In this document: positions 7,807-17,000 of the stretch, in pieces
Layout of the letters: every line of letters starts with the position of its first letter
How positions within the stretch are numbered: position 1 is the first letter of the stretch
NCBI GenBank assembly: GCA_964527785.1
Contig: CAZGNO010000011.1
Location: 1 to 64,000 of the forward strand
DNA: 64,000 bases
Origin: JADJXV01 sp964527785
GTDB taxonomy: Bacteria; Bacteroidota; Ignavibacteria; Kapaibacteriales; UBA961
Direction: 5' to 3'
Translations under genes and position numbers: made by a program
The notes under the pieces: generated by a model
Told to the model about the DNA's origin: nothing
The model's database searches: none
What the model saw: the letters and a program-made list of their open reading frames with translations, nothing else

Positions 7807-9477
7807 ATGGATAACAAGATTATTTTTTCGATGGTAGGGGTTGGCAAAGTCCACAAACCCAGTAAGCAAGTATTAAAAGACATCTATCTATCATTTTATT
7901 ATGGTGCTAAAATCGGCGTTTTGGGTTTGAATGGTGCCGGTAAATCTACACTGCTCAAAATCATTGCCGGGCTTGATCAGGATTATTTAGGGCAAATTAC
8001 TGCAAACAAAGGGATTACTTTCGGATATTTACCACAAGAACCGGAAATGGATAACTCCAAAACCGTCCTTGATATTGTGCAGGAAGGCGCTCAAGCAACA
8101 GTAAATCTCGTAAAGGAATACGAAGAAATCGGGATGAAGTTTGCCGAACCGGATGCTGACTTTGATACTTTGATTGACCGCCAGGCAAAACTTCAAGAGG
8201 AAATAGACCGCCTCGGCGCATGGGATATTGACAGCCGCCTCGAAATGGCAATGGATGCACTCCGCTGCCCGCCGGGTGAAACATCTATTGCAGTACTTTC
8301 AGGTGGTGAGCGCCGACGGGTAGCTCTCTGCCGTTTGTTATTGCAGCAGCCGGATGTACTGCTATTGGATGAGCCGACTAACCACTTGGATGCAGAAACG
8401 GTAGCTTGGCTCGAAATGCACCTTGCTAAATATCCGGGTACGATTATCGCCGTTACTCACGACAGGTATTTTCTTGATAATGTAGCTCAGTGGATTTTGG
8501 AGCTCGACAAAGGTCAGGGAATCCCGTTTGAGGGAAATTACTCCAGTTGGTTGGAGCAAAAACAAAAACGTTTGGCAACAGAAGAGAAACAGGCATCATC
8601 CAAACAAAAAGAACTGCAACGAGAGCTTGAATGGGTGCGAATGAGCGCACGAGGACGCCATGCAAAAAGCAAAGCACGGATTACCGCCTACGAGCGCATG
8701 GTTGATGAGCAACAGGAAAAACGTGTTGAAGATATTGAAATTTACATACCGCCCGGTCCCCGTTTAGGTAATTTGGTTATCGAGGCAAATAATATCTCGA
8801 AAGCGTTTGGCGATAATTTACTCTATGAGAATCTATCGTTTTCGCTTCCTCCCGGTGGTATTATCGGTATTATCGGTGCCAACGGTGCCGGTAAAACGAC
8901 GCTTTTCAGAATGATTACCGGTTTGGAAAAACCGGATTCGGGTACATTTACTATTGGTGAGACGGTAAAGCTCGGCTATATAGACCAGAACCGTCCGCTT
9001 AATCCCGAAAATTCAATTTGGCAGGAGATTTCAGGCGGAGATGATATTCTCTATTTAGGTAATCGCGAAATGAGTTCCCGTGCATACGTCGGTAAATTCA
9101 ATTTCGGCGGGACTGACCAGCAGAAAAAGGTAACGATGCTTTCCGGTGGTGAGCGCAATCGCGTGCACCTTGCGAAAATGCTCAAAGAGGGCGCGAATGT
9201 TCTCTTGCTTGATGAACCGACGAATGATTTGGACATAAACACTCTGCGCGCACTCGAAGAATCCTTGCAGAATTTTGTGGGTTGTGCGGTGGTTATTTCC
9301 CACGACAGGTGGTTTTTGGATAGAATTGCTACACATATTTTGGCGTTTGAGGGCGACAGTAATGTACGGTGGTTCGACGGTAACTATACTGAATACGAAG
9401 AAGACCGCCACAAACGCCTCGGCATAGCTGCCGACCAACCTCATCGCTTGAGCTATCGTAAATTGACACGGGAATAA
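7807..9477 (+). CDS. ettA: ABC-F translation factor EttA (energy-dependent translational throttle)
   Basis: The start is taken at ATG 7807 (MDNKIIFSMVGVGKVHKP), matching EttA family N-termini; an in-frame start at 7789 would add six residues. The 556-residue chain has two ABC ATPase domains and no membrane segments. Domain 1 has Walker A GLNGAGKST, signature LSGGERRRVAL and Walker B LLLDEPTNHLD. Domain 2 has GANGAGKTT, LSGGERNRVHLAK and LLLDEPTNDLD. Between them is the charged linker (ELEWVRMSARGRHAKSKARI) that contacts the ribosome and P-site tRNA in EttA. Length and motif order match EttA rather than resistance-type ABC-F proteins. Known role: binding the ribosomal E site and gating the first elongation steps according to ATP/ADP. 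Confidence 0.93.
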   Translation: MDNKIIFSMVGVGKVHKPSKQVLKDIYLSFYYGAKIGVLGLNGAGKSTLLKIIAGLDQDYLGQITANKGITFGYLPQEPEMDNSKTVLDIVQEGAQATVNLVKEYEEIGMKFAEPDADFDTLIDRQAKLQEEIDRLGAWDIDSRLEMAMDALRCPPGETSIAVLSGGERRRVALCRLLLQQPDVLLLDEPTNHLDAETVAWLEMHLAKYPGTIIAVTHDRYFLDNVAQWILELDKGQGIPFEGNYSSWLEQKQKRLATEEKQASSKQKELQRELEWVRMSARGRHAKSKARITAYERMVDEQQEKRVEDIEIYIPPGPRLGNLVIEANNISKAFGDNLLYENLSFSLPPGGIIGIIGANGAGKTTLFRMITGLEKPDSGTFTIGETVKLGYIDQNRPLNPENSIWQEISGGDDILYLGNREMSSRAYVGKFNFGGTDQQKKVTMLSGGERNRVHLAKMLKEGANVLLLDEPTNDLDINTLRALEESLQNFVGCAVVISHDRWFLDRIATHILAFEGDSNVRWFDGNYTEYEEDRHKRLGIAADQPHRLSYRKLTRE

Positions 9478-9503
9478 TTATTGTAGATTTTGAAGACTTG
9501 CAC

Positions 9504-9546
9504 GAAGAATCTCTGTTGGATTTGTAATATCTGACAAAGATTCTTC
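9504..9546. repeat. REP-like inverted repeat (GAAGAATCT arms)
   Basis: GAAGAATCT at 9504-9512 pairs perfectly with AGATTCTTC at 9538-9546. It lies between ettA and the flavoprotein gene and resembles the arms of the element at 83-163. No T-run follows. Confidence 0.45.
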
Positions 9547-9596
9547 ACTTTATTAAGAAGAACCTGCTTTTCGTGAGCGGACAACCTCATAGCCCT

Positions 9597-10775
9597 ATGC
9601 TCACAAAAAACTATAACACAATCATCATCGGAGGCGGAGCAGCAGGATTGTTCTGCGCTATTGAAGCCGGGAAACGCGGTCCGGTTCTCGTGATTGAGCA
9701 TGCTGATCAATGTGGCAAAAAAATCCTCATTTCGGGTGGCGGTCGCTGCAACTTCACCAATATCAATACCAAACCTGAAAACTTCATATCGCGTAATCCT
9801 CACTTTTGCAAATCAGCACTGGCTCGATTCACACCGCAGGATTTTATCCAATTGGTTACTAAACATAGGATAGCGTATCATGAGAAGAAGTTGGGGCAAC
9901 TGTTTTGTGACGGTTCTTCACGGCAAATAGTTAAAATGCTGTTGGATGAATGCGCTGCCGTGAATGCTGAAATACTTCTCAAATGTAAAGTAAGTAAAAT
10001 TTCAAAAGAAAGTGAATTTACTGTTGAAACCAATCAGGGAATTTTCAAATCACGTTCGTTGGTTATTGCTACCGGTGGTCTTTCGATTCCAAAAATGGGA
10101 GCGACTGATTTTGGATTGAACATTGCAAAGAAGTTCTCTATACCGATTATTGCCCCGCAACCAGCCCTCGTGCCACTCACCTTCTCTCAGAAAGAGAAAA
10201 TATTATTCGAGCCACTCGCCGGTGTTTCTGTTGATACCATTACCACCTCAAATCACATGAGTTTTCGGGAGAACATCCTTTTTACGCATCGTGGGTTGAG
10301 CGGACCTGCCATCCTGCAAGCATCATCCTATCATAAGCCCGGAAAGCATATTGAGATTGACCTCCTACCGGATACCGACATTGACGCAGAACTCCAAAAG
10401 CACCGCTCCTCTACTGCTGAAGTGAAGAACTTTCTAGCTAATTACCTACCCAAACGCCTGGCGGATGTATGGTGCGAACGCCTTAGACTTGCAAAAAAAG
10501 TATCGCATATAACCCGAGCCGAGCGAGAACTGCTTGCGCATGAAATTCATTCATGGAAATGGACACCGGAAGGTACAGAGGGTTTTGAGAAAGCTGAAGT
10601 TACAACAGGTGGTGTAGATACGAGCGCACTTTCCTCTAAGACGATGGAGGCAAATGCTGTGAAGGGATTGTACTTTATCGGGGAGGTTGTGGATGTGACG
10701 GGATGGCTTGGAGGGTATAATTTTCAGTGGGCTTGGGCTTCGGGGGCGGCGGCGGGGAGGGGGGTAAGGATATAG
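9597..10775 (+). CDS. BaiN/HI0933-family FAD-dependent oxidoreductase
   Basis: The start at ATG 9597 puts the FAD-binding Rossmann motif IIIGGGAAGLFCAIEAGKRG close to the N-terminus; a GTG at 9573 would add eight residues. The chain is about 392 residues. Other family hallmarks are GKKILISGGGRCNFTN soon after the dinucleotide motif, ATGGLSIPKMGATDFG in the middle, and a C-terminal FAD contact (FIGEVVDVTGWLGGYNFQWAWASG). The substrate of most members is unknown; the name BaiN comes from one flavoprotein linked to bile-acid metabolism and should not be transferred as a function. The end of the gene is unusually G-rich (near 10740-10765). It converges on the next gene with a 50-bp gap. Confidence 0.9.
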   Translation: MLTKNYNTIIIGGGAAGLFCAIEAGKRGPVLVIEHADQCGKKILISGGGRCNFTNINTKPENFISRNPHFCKSALARFTPQDFIQLVTKHRIAYHEKKLGQLFCDGSSRQIVKMLLDECAAVNAEILLKCKVSKISKESEFTVETNQGIFKSRSLVIATGGLSIPKMGATDFGLNIAKKFSIPIIAPQPALVPLTFSQKEKILFEPLAGVSVDTITTSNHMSFRENILFTHRGLSGPAILQASSYHKPGKHIEIDLLPDTDIDAELQKHRSSTAEVKNFLANYLPKRLADVWCERLRLAKKVSHITRAERELLAHEIHSWKWTPEGTEGFEKAEVTTGGVDTSALSSKTMEANAVKGLYFIGEVVDVTGWLGGYNFQWAWASGAAAGRGVRI

Positions 10776-10825
10776 GTTGAGAAGTTTGACATTATCATAC
10801 TCAATATAATTAATAATTGAACATT

Positions 10826-11539
10826 CTATTCTTTACTTTCAGTGCTTTTGAATACTACTGATCTCTTAAAAAAAGTTACTGGTCGTTCACCAAATCGTCC
10901 ACGACCATGTCCAAAAATCATTTGATATATAAAATACAATACTGCTAAACTACTTAACCATACTTGATAATCTATATTTTGCCATTTTGTATAACAAAAT
11001 GAAATATGCTCTACAAAATATTTAATTATAAGAATACTCCAAGTAACAACAATAAACTGACTTACTATTTCATTTATTTTTGAAACAGAAAATGTTTTTT
11101 GGATTGCAACAGTTTTATATAAAGGTCCACCAATTTCATCTTCTAACATATCAACGTGAGCTTCCCAATGCCTTTGCCAACTTTTACTTCCAATATTAAT
11201 GAAAGCCCAAGATAGCCCTGTAATTAATCCAATACAAGCAACCATATATAATACTTGTGGATCTTTTAAATAGATATTTGACCCTAACACACTAAAATAG
11301 CCAGCAAATGAAGCAACTTGAAATGCCCAAAAATATGTAGCTCTTTTCCAATAAAGCTCAATTTCAAAATTTTTAGATTCCCACGCTTTATTGTAAGTTT
11401 TCTCAATGTCGTTTGGACATCGCCCAGTTATAAAAAGGGCTTTATACTCATCTTTTGTCATTTCAACCATTTTACTCTCATTTTTTGTAAAAGCAAATGT
11501 CCACAAGGATTTTATGGATTTTCTAAAGAATTTTAACAT
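10826..11539 (-). CDS. Membrane protein of unknown function, RipA-like
   Basis: The 237-residue protein has an N-terminal cytosolic part with a conserved look (YNKAWESKNFEIELYWKRATYFWAF), two hydrophobic segments around residues 70-115, the motif NIGSKSWQRHWEAHVDMLEDE, then two more hydrophobic segments around residues 160-215. The YWKRA/FW and GSK-W-x-WExH pattern resembles the small membrane proteins called RipA-like, but I rate this as a resemblance only. MVEMTKDEYKAL about 22 residues in is another possible start. No Shine-Dalgarno is seen. It lies in an accessory-looking, AT-rich stretch together with 11573-11752 and 11833-12549, all on the minus strand. Confidence 0.6.
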   Translation of the reverse strand: MLKFFRKSIKSLWTFAFTKNESKMVEMTKDEYKALFITGRCPNDIEKTYNKAWESKNFEIELYWKRATYFWAFQVASFAGYFSVLGSNIYLKDPQVLYMVACIGLITGLSWAFINIGSKSWQRHWEAHVDMLEDEIGGPLYKTVAIQKTFSVSKINEIVSQFIVVTWSILIIKYFVEHISFCYTKWQNIDYQVWLSSLAVLYFIYQMIFGHGRGRFGERPVTFFKRSVVFKSTESKE

Positions 11540-11572
11540 AATTATTCGATTATTATTGTTCTGTTTTGATTA

Positions 11573-11752
11573 TTATTCATATTCATTCACCCATCGTTCC
11601 TGTGCCTTCCTAATTTCCTCACGTACCTGCTCTGCCAGCCATTCATTAGCAATTACTCCCTTTCGCCTTGCCTCTTCTGCAACTTCCTTCATCAATTCTT
11701 CAAGTTCATCATCGGTTGGTTCATTATCAGCTTCTAATACTCCTTTTCTCAT
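11573..11752 (-). CDS. Small acidic helical protein (59 aa), possibly antitoxin-like
   Basis: Reading the minus strand from ATG at 11752 gives 59 codons and a TAA. The product begins MRKGVLEADNEPTDDELEEL and continues with a charged, helix-forming stretch (MKEVAEEARRKG, WLAEQVREEIRKAQERW). An AAGG purine run lies 8 nt before the ATG. The composition and length resemble small antitoxin or regulator proteins, but no toxin partner is recognisable next to it; the upstream neighbour is the interrupted gene at 11833-12549. The third-position pattern and clean start support a real gene, though it is too short to be certain. Confidence 0.55.
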   Translation of the reverse strand: MRKGVLEADNEPTDDELEELMKEVAEEARRKGVIANEWLAEQVREEIRKAQERWVNEYE

Positions 11753-11832
11753 ATAATTGCCTTAATTATCGAAAGTGTGAAATTGCTATATTCTTTTGAT
11801 GATACTGGTAAGTCATGATGTTACTGAGAAGA

Positions 11833-12549
11833 TTACATTTCAATTTCAAAATCCAAATCATCCCTCATGTCAATCCAAAGTTTGTAATCTTCAATCAATT
11901 CTCCTGTAGACGAATTAGCATCCAATGCTTTCAAGTAACCCAATGGGACTACAAATTTTTTAGTATTATATATTATTGTTGCAAGTATCCCCTCTGTAAC
12001 ATTCCATTCATCAATCGCAGTAATTCTAACTTTACTTCCTTGCTTTATCAAATTCCCCATATTTGGATTGTCTATCTCAGCCACAATTGGAAATTTTACT
12101 GAGGATCTAATATAATCGTGCCATCGTTCAAATACTTCAAATGTATTATTAGAATTGGTTCCCTTCAATATTTCGTTGATCCTTACACCATCTTCCCCTA
12201 AGAATCCATACGGATTTTTGTCTGAATATTTATCATAAAGTTCTTGCCATACTTTTTTAACATCGCTTACATCGTCTCTATGTACAGTTTTAGTAACATC
12301 GGATTCAAACACAGTTATCTTTGACCATTCCAATCCTATCAATTCAGACTCAATAATATACTCTGTTTCCAATTGCTGCAAAGTCTGAGAGTCTAGTTCT
12401 ATAACAAGTATTGTTTTCCCATTTTCATCCACTTCCTCATCCTGAATTGCTGTAATTCGACCTTGTCAGCCGCCTATCACCACATCAGAGTCTTCACTCT
12501 CCTTTACACCTTCATTGACTATTACGCTGTCTCCAATTTGGAAGTCCAT
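11833..12549 (-). pseudogene. Two-domain GWQG-type beta-barrel protein interrupted by one in-frame TGA
   Basis: On the minus strand, ATG 12549 opens a frame (MDFQIGDSVIVNEGVKESED...VVIGG) that hits TGA at 12466-12468 (codon 28) and then continues in the same frame for 210 codons (QGRITAIQDEEVDENGKTIL...) to the stop at 11833. In related proteins I recall a Trp at this place (GWQGRI), so one TGG to TGA change explains the break. The N-terminal part looks like a small SH3/KOW-like barrel with IELDSQTLQQL and GLEWSKITV motifs. The C-terminal part repeats the theme (GSKVRITAIDEWNVTEGILATI, VPLGYLKALDAN). The function is unknown. Alternatives are restart at GTG 12432 giving a 199-residue product, readthrough, or a sequencing error. 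TGA is used as a normal stop elsewhere in the window. Confidence 0.7.
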
Positions 12550-12821
12550 AGCTCTATCTCAGTATAATGTTACAGTTATAATTTAACGAATGTTATTGTT
12601 TTATTGAAAGATTCAATTCAAACAATGTCAAAACTACACATAACCTCCCTAAACTCCAAACGCAAACTTTCACTAATTCGTCATACATCTTACATACTTA
12701 GCCATGTCCCTCACTACCCTACTCTCCCTTCAAAAAAAATTATTCTTGGAGAGAAACTAAAAGGTAGGTATGTTCGTAGTACAATATGGATTGGTATGTA
12801 CTATTCATTTTGAAGGTCACT

Positions 12822-13301
12822 ATGAGGTCATTTTCGATAGAGAGCAACGGTCGGCTGGAAAATACTGCCATTTATTACAACGGTGAGCAACTTGGCGGCA
12901 TTAAGGAAATTTTCCTTAACCTTGACGAAGATGGGGCATTTGACGCAATCCTGCGATATGAAGGCACGGACAAGAACATTTATACAAAGCAAATCTTCAC
13001 GGATTACTTAGAGAATGTAAAAGTTCGCCCTCCCGCTTTCAGCGATGAAGATGCAGAGAGTCTCCAGTTATTAACAGTTGAAAGCGACGGCGACATTGAA
13101 GATACAGTCGTCCTACGCAATGATGAGCCGCTTGACGGCATCGTAAGTTTATTTGTACATTTGAAAAACAACACAGCCAAAGACGGCGGTATCAAAGCAA
13201 TGTTCAGCAGAGCACCCGCTTCTACCGAACCGATTGTCTTCCGTGCTGAAATAACTTTTAGAAACAATGACGGTTCTACAGAAGTAGAAGGAGTATTTTA
13301 A
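12822..13301 (+). CDS. Uncharacterised protein with two internal repeats
   Basis: The start is placed at ATG 12822 (MRSFSIESNGRLENT), which has an AAGG run 6 nt upstream; an ATG at 12786 is in frame but gives an unlikely hydrophobic tail. The 159 residues contain two copies of one unit: SIESNGRLENTAIYYNGEQLGGI near residue 4 and TVESDGDIEDTVVLRNDEPLDGI near residue 86. Each is followed by a strand pattern ending in FLNLDE or FVHLKN. The protein is acidic, without signal peptide or membrane segment. Its TAA overlaps the ATG of the next gene (TAATG), so the two are probably translated together. I do not recognise the family. Confidence 0.75.
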   Translation: MRSFSIESNGRLENTAIYYNGEQLGGIKEIFLNLDEDGAFDAILRYEGTDKNIYTKQIFTDYLENVKVRPPAFSDEDAESLQLLTVESDGDIEDTVVLRNDEPLDGIVSLFVHLKNNTAKDGGIKAMFSRAPASTEPIVFRAEITFRNNDGSTEVEGVF

Positions 13302-13933
13302 TGAAAACAACACACACGTCTCGTTGGGGATGGTTTTTCGCTTTATTCACAGTTTTTTCGCTTATCCTCATCCCAACATTGGCAGATGCCAAAGGTAGTT
13401 TCGGCGGTAGTCGCGGTGGAGGAGGTCGCAGTTTTGGCGGTAGCCGTTCACGGTCGTATTCACGTCCGAGTTCTCCGTCATATTCTCGACCCAGTTCTCC
13501 GTCGTTTGGTCGTTCTTCTTCGCAAACTCCGCGTTCGAGTTTTGGTGGTAAGCGTCTTAATTCCGGCGCTGACTATACCCGCTCGTATGGTACTCCGCGC
13601 CAAAGTTCTCGTATGGCTTTGCCTAATGGCGCCGGAGGTAATCAAAACTATGTTGTACATAATTATGGCGGGCGCGGTGACGGATTTATGATGGGCTATA
13701 TGATGGGCAGCATTCCCTTTATGTGGCATACTCCGTTCCACCCTGCATATTATTACTCACGTCCAAGCTATGTAACGAATCCTGACGGCACTGTAGAGGT
13801 TTATCCTCCTACTTTTTCATACGGTACACTTATTTTTACATTTCTAATCGGTGGGCTAATAGTGTATGTAATTGTGAGAGTAATTCGCGGCAGACGGTCA
13901 TCAATGATGGACTCCAACTCGTCGTTCAGTTAG
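13301..13933 (+). CDS. Exported Gly/Ser/Arg-rich protein with C-terminal membrane segment
   Basis: The 210-residue protein begins with a signal peptide (TTHTSRWGWFFALFTVFSLILIPTLADA). A low-complexity region follows at about residues 28-90: a GGSRGGGG-type segment, then tandem SYSRPSSP units (SYSRPSSPSYSRPSSPSFGR). A Met/Gly/Phe-rich part comes next (GDGFMMGYMMGSIPFMW), and one strong membrane segment near residues 175-197 (FTFLIGGLIVYVIVRVIRGRR) with a short basic and Ser-rich tail. It starts inside the stop codon of the upstream gene and ends before a strong terminator, so the two genes form a small operon. The function is unknown; the layout suggests an envelope protein. Confidence 0.8.
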   Translation: MKTTHTSRWGWFFALFTVFSLILIPTLADAKGSFGGSRGGGGRSFGGSRSRSYSRPSSPSYSRPSSPSFGRSSSQTPRSSFGGKRLNSGADYTRSYGTPRQSSRMALPNGAGGNQNYVVHNYGGRGDGFMMGYMMGSIPFMWHTPFHPAYYYSRPSYVTNPDGTVEVYPPTFSYGTLIFTFLIGGLIVYVIVRVIRGRRSSMMDSNSSFS

Positions 13934-13962
13934 AAAAACCAACATCCAATGCGGTTAAAACT

Positions 13963-13997
13963 AAAGCGGCAATCCTAGTGTTAAGGATTGCCGCTTT
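13963..13997 (+). terminator. Strong hairpin terminator between convergent genes
   Basis: A perfect 14-bp stem, AAAGCGGCAATCCT/AGGATTGCCGCTTT, with a 7-nt loop AGTGTTA. It is followed by TCTTTATT on the plus strand and lies between convergent genes (13933 plus, 14033 minus). The AAA before it on the plus strand allows use in both directions. Confidence 0.85.
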
Positions 13998-14032
13998 TCT
14001 TTATTCGAACCTGAACCGTAAGAATATTTCAC

Positions 14033-17000
14033 CTACTCCTTCTTTAGCAAAATCTGCTTTGCATCTTCTTTCACTACAGTATTATAAAACTTCTTAAACT
14101 CTTCATATTGATTAGTTTCAACAAGCGTTTTCTTGTGCACAAATACACGTTTTGCTTTCAATACCCCGCTTGAGTATGAATAATCAACAGTATATTCCGC
14201 TATCGGCGAACTCATTTTTCTGGATTTAGGAACATCCAACGGCACATAATCAGCAGGTAGTTTAATCTCCATTTCTTCGAATGATGTATCCACACCGCTT
14301 CTGTATTTCATTGGGTATAACCTGCGCTCATAGCTGAATGCGTCATCAGCACGAAGATCGTCTCTCCATGGGATTTTCACTAATTTGAAATCACCTGCAT
14401 CGGTCATATAGTTAGGAATACCGCATGTATACCCATACGTTACCGACGACGCCAGGTCTTCAAGGTTTGAAACATCAAACTTTGTCAGTTTGACACTCGG
14501 AAATTCAGAACTCAGTTCACTTTGCATGGATTTCTCACGGTCAGCTTGAGCTTTATTGCGGAATCGTGCACGGAGAATAGCTGTCAATACTCCGGTGTAT
14601 TCCGTAGAATTAGTTATCACTGCATTATTCGCTTCATCTAATGTCAGTGTAGTTTTTGCAATCATATTTGGTGCAGCAGCTTGCACGCGCGGCAAGGTAA
14701 TCGGCTCTGAATTTCCGGGTTTAATCACAAGAGAAAACGCATCCCTGTCCATCGAAGGAATTGAACCAACGGGATGGTTATTTGCAGTGAGATCTAGAAA
14801 TGTTGGTGGCTTCGCTCCGTTATCTACAGCAACTATGCAGTGGTTAAATTCAATGGTAGGAGGAATATTATTGCGCTGCTCTTCATCACCACTATTCACA
14901 AGCACATAATTTGCAGGAATACCCACTTCACGTAGCATCGCAATTCCAAGCGTTGCAACATCCTTACAATCCCCAATTTTATTGACGAGTACATCCCTTG
15001 CTTTTTGAGGAATCAGCCCCGACTGCCTAAATGAAACGCTTGAGTAGCGAATATTCTCGGTAATGTAATCATAGATTGTCTTGATTTTTTGTTCTTTGGT
15101 AAGTGATGACGGATTAGGCATCAGTTCATCCACTTTTTCTTTTATTTCGTAGGTGGATTGTGCTTTTGTTTGGGCTAGTTCGGCATACCAATTTACCAGA
15201 TAATTCCAATCGGGAATTGATGAAACTCTCACCATTTTCCCTATTTCATTAAGATCAGGCATATCTGCTTCATAAACAATTCCTTCTATATTTTTCATTT
15301 TCCATACAAAAAGCTGACCGTCGGGAGTGGATGTCACTGTCGGTTCTATGTTCAGATTTTGTGCTTGATACGTAAAGTTCTGACCTTTTGGAATGAGCAA
15401 CGAGAACTCAGCATTTTTCACGGGGAAATAGCCATTGAAATAAAATTCATCCCAAAAATGCTCAGCCAGTTTACCTGAATTGAAATTTCTGATGTGCCAT
15501 TTGATATAAATAAAATCATTCTTTTCAAGTGACTTAAACACAATATGGCTTTTGTTGATATCCCCACGAATTTCGGAACCGTCCGCTTTTATTGTTACAG
15601 CTTTTTCGATAATGAGTGATTGGGAATAGGAGTTATACCCCAAGTAATATTCCTTGAATCGGTCAATCCCTTTGTCGTTATATACCCGAACCAACAATTC
15701 TTGGGAAGTCTCGGAAGCACCCTGAGGATAGACTATGCGGGTGGATTTATCCAAAATAATAGATGCACCCGTCTCCGGCTGCTGTTCTGCAGTCGGTGCA
15801 GCTTTTACAAGACTGTCCACATTCCCCTCGCCAAGCGTTGTAAATATTGACTTTTTACCATCAAGTTCACGCAGAATATCACGACTGTCATAATCTGTCG
15901 GGATGAACTTAAGGGCTTTTTGGTAGGATTCTTTTGCCTCAAGTATTTTATTATCGCTTCTTTGAACATCACCCAATTTAGCCCAATATACTCCGCACGA
16001 CAGACAGAATGCCAGTGCCTTTTCAGCCATTGCAGCTGCCCTGTCATATTTTTGAAGGGTAGTAAATACATTCGCCATTTGATAATAATATCCGGGCGAA
16101 GAAGGTGAATATTCAAGCATTTTTTGATACGTTTTTTCCCATTCGTCTATTTGGGATGCTTCCAAATACGCTTTGGCTAGGTATGACAGAGCACCGTCCG
16201 AATAGTCTTTTTCTAGATACTTCTTGAGGATTTCAATAGTTCCTTCATGCTTGCGAGTTAATTGATAATCAATCGTACAGGCGAGATTCACATATTTCCA
16301 ATTAGTAGGGAACCTCTCGTATCCTTCTTTTGCGAGTTGAATTACCTTTTCAGTCAGCTTCTTTTTACCGTATAATTCTAGCCGCAAGCTCAGTACTGCT
16401 TCAGATTCCGGCTGTAGTTTCTCTAATTTGTTCAATACTTCTTCTGCTCGGTCATAATCTTCGTTATCTAAATACTGTGAATATTTGTATTGAAGTGCAT
16501 CTATCAGATCTTTTCCCAAAGCAACCATTTTTTCGTAGGTAGTGATTAGTTCGTCCCTTTTCCTTCCACGAGAATACGCATCAAGAAAGTACTTGTAGAT
16601 AAGTCCGTTGTTTGGAGAAATTTTCTGTGCTTTGCGTAATATTAGCTCGGCTTCGATTCCCTGATCGTTTCTTAGATAACAATCAGCAAGCATGATATAA
16701 TTTTCAATATGAGTAGGATTATCGTTGATTTTTTTCTTAAAGAACTCTACTGCATACAAGGGGATAATCTTTACAGTCGGTTGCGCTATTTTCTTATACG
16801 GTTGTGATTCTACTGTTGATTTCAAACCTGGAATTGAATCACCTTTCGAATCGGTTATCCGTGCAAGAAAATTACAACGTTCAAGTTCGGAGTAGCCAAC
16901 CTTAATTAACAGACGATTCCACCCTTCCTGTAATTCCGTCTGCACGATATAAGTGTCAAAATCATTGTTTGTTTCTAGAGAGTCGCGGATGATTTCTCCA

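Noticed and set aside
11406..11756. 116-codon plus-strand frame over two minus-strand genes
   Set aside because: It overlaps the membrane protein start and the whole 59-codon ORF; its Ser-run end is the antisense of the acidic helix.
12466..12468. TGA read as tryptophan (altered genetic code)
   Set aside because: TGA ends other intact genes here, for example queE at 1479-1481, and Trp is otherwise written TGG, so a general code change is not supported.
12604..12813. 69-codon plus-strand frame between 12549 and 12822
   Set aside because: Ser/Tyr-rich, no start signal, overlaps the region just before the next gene and resembles no protein.
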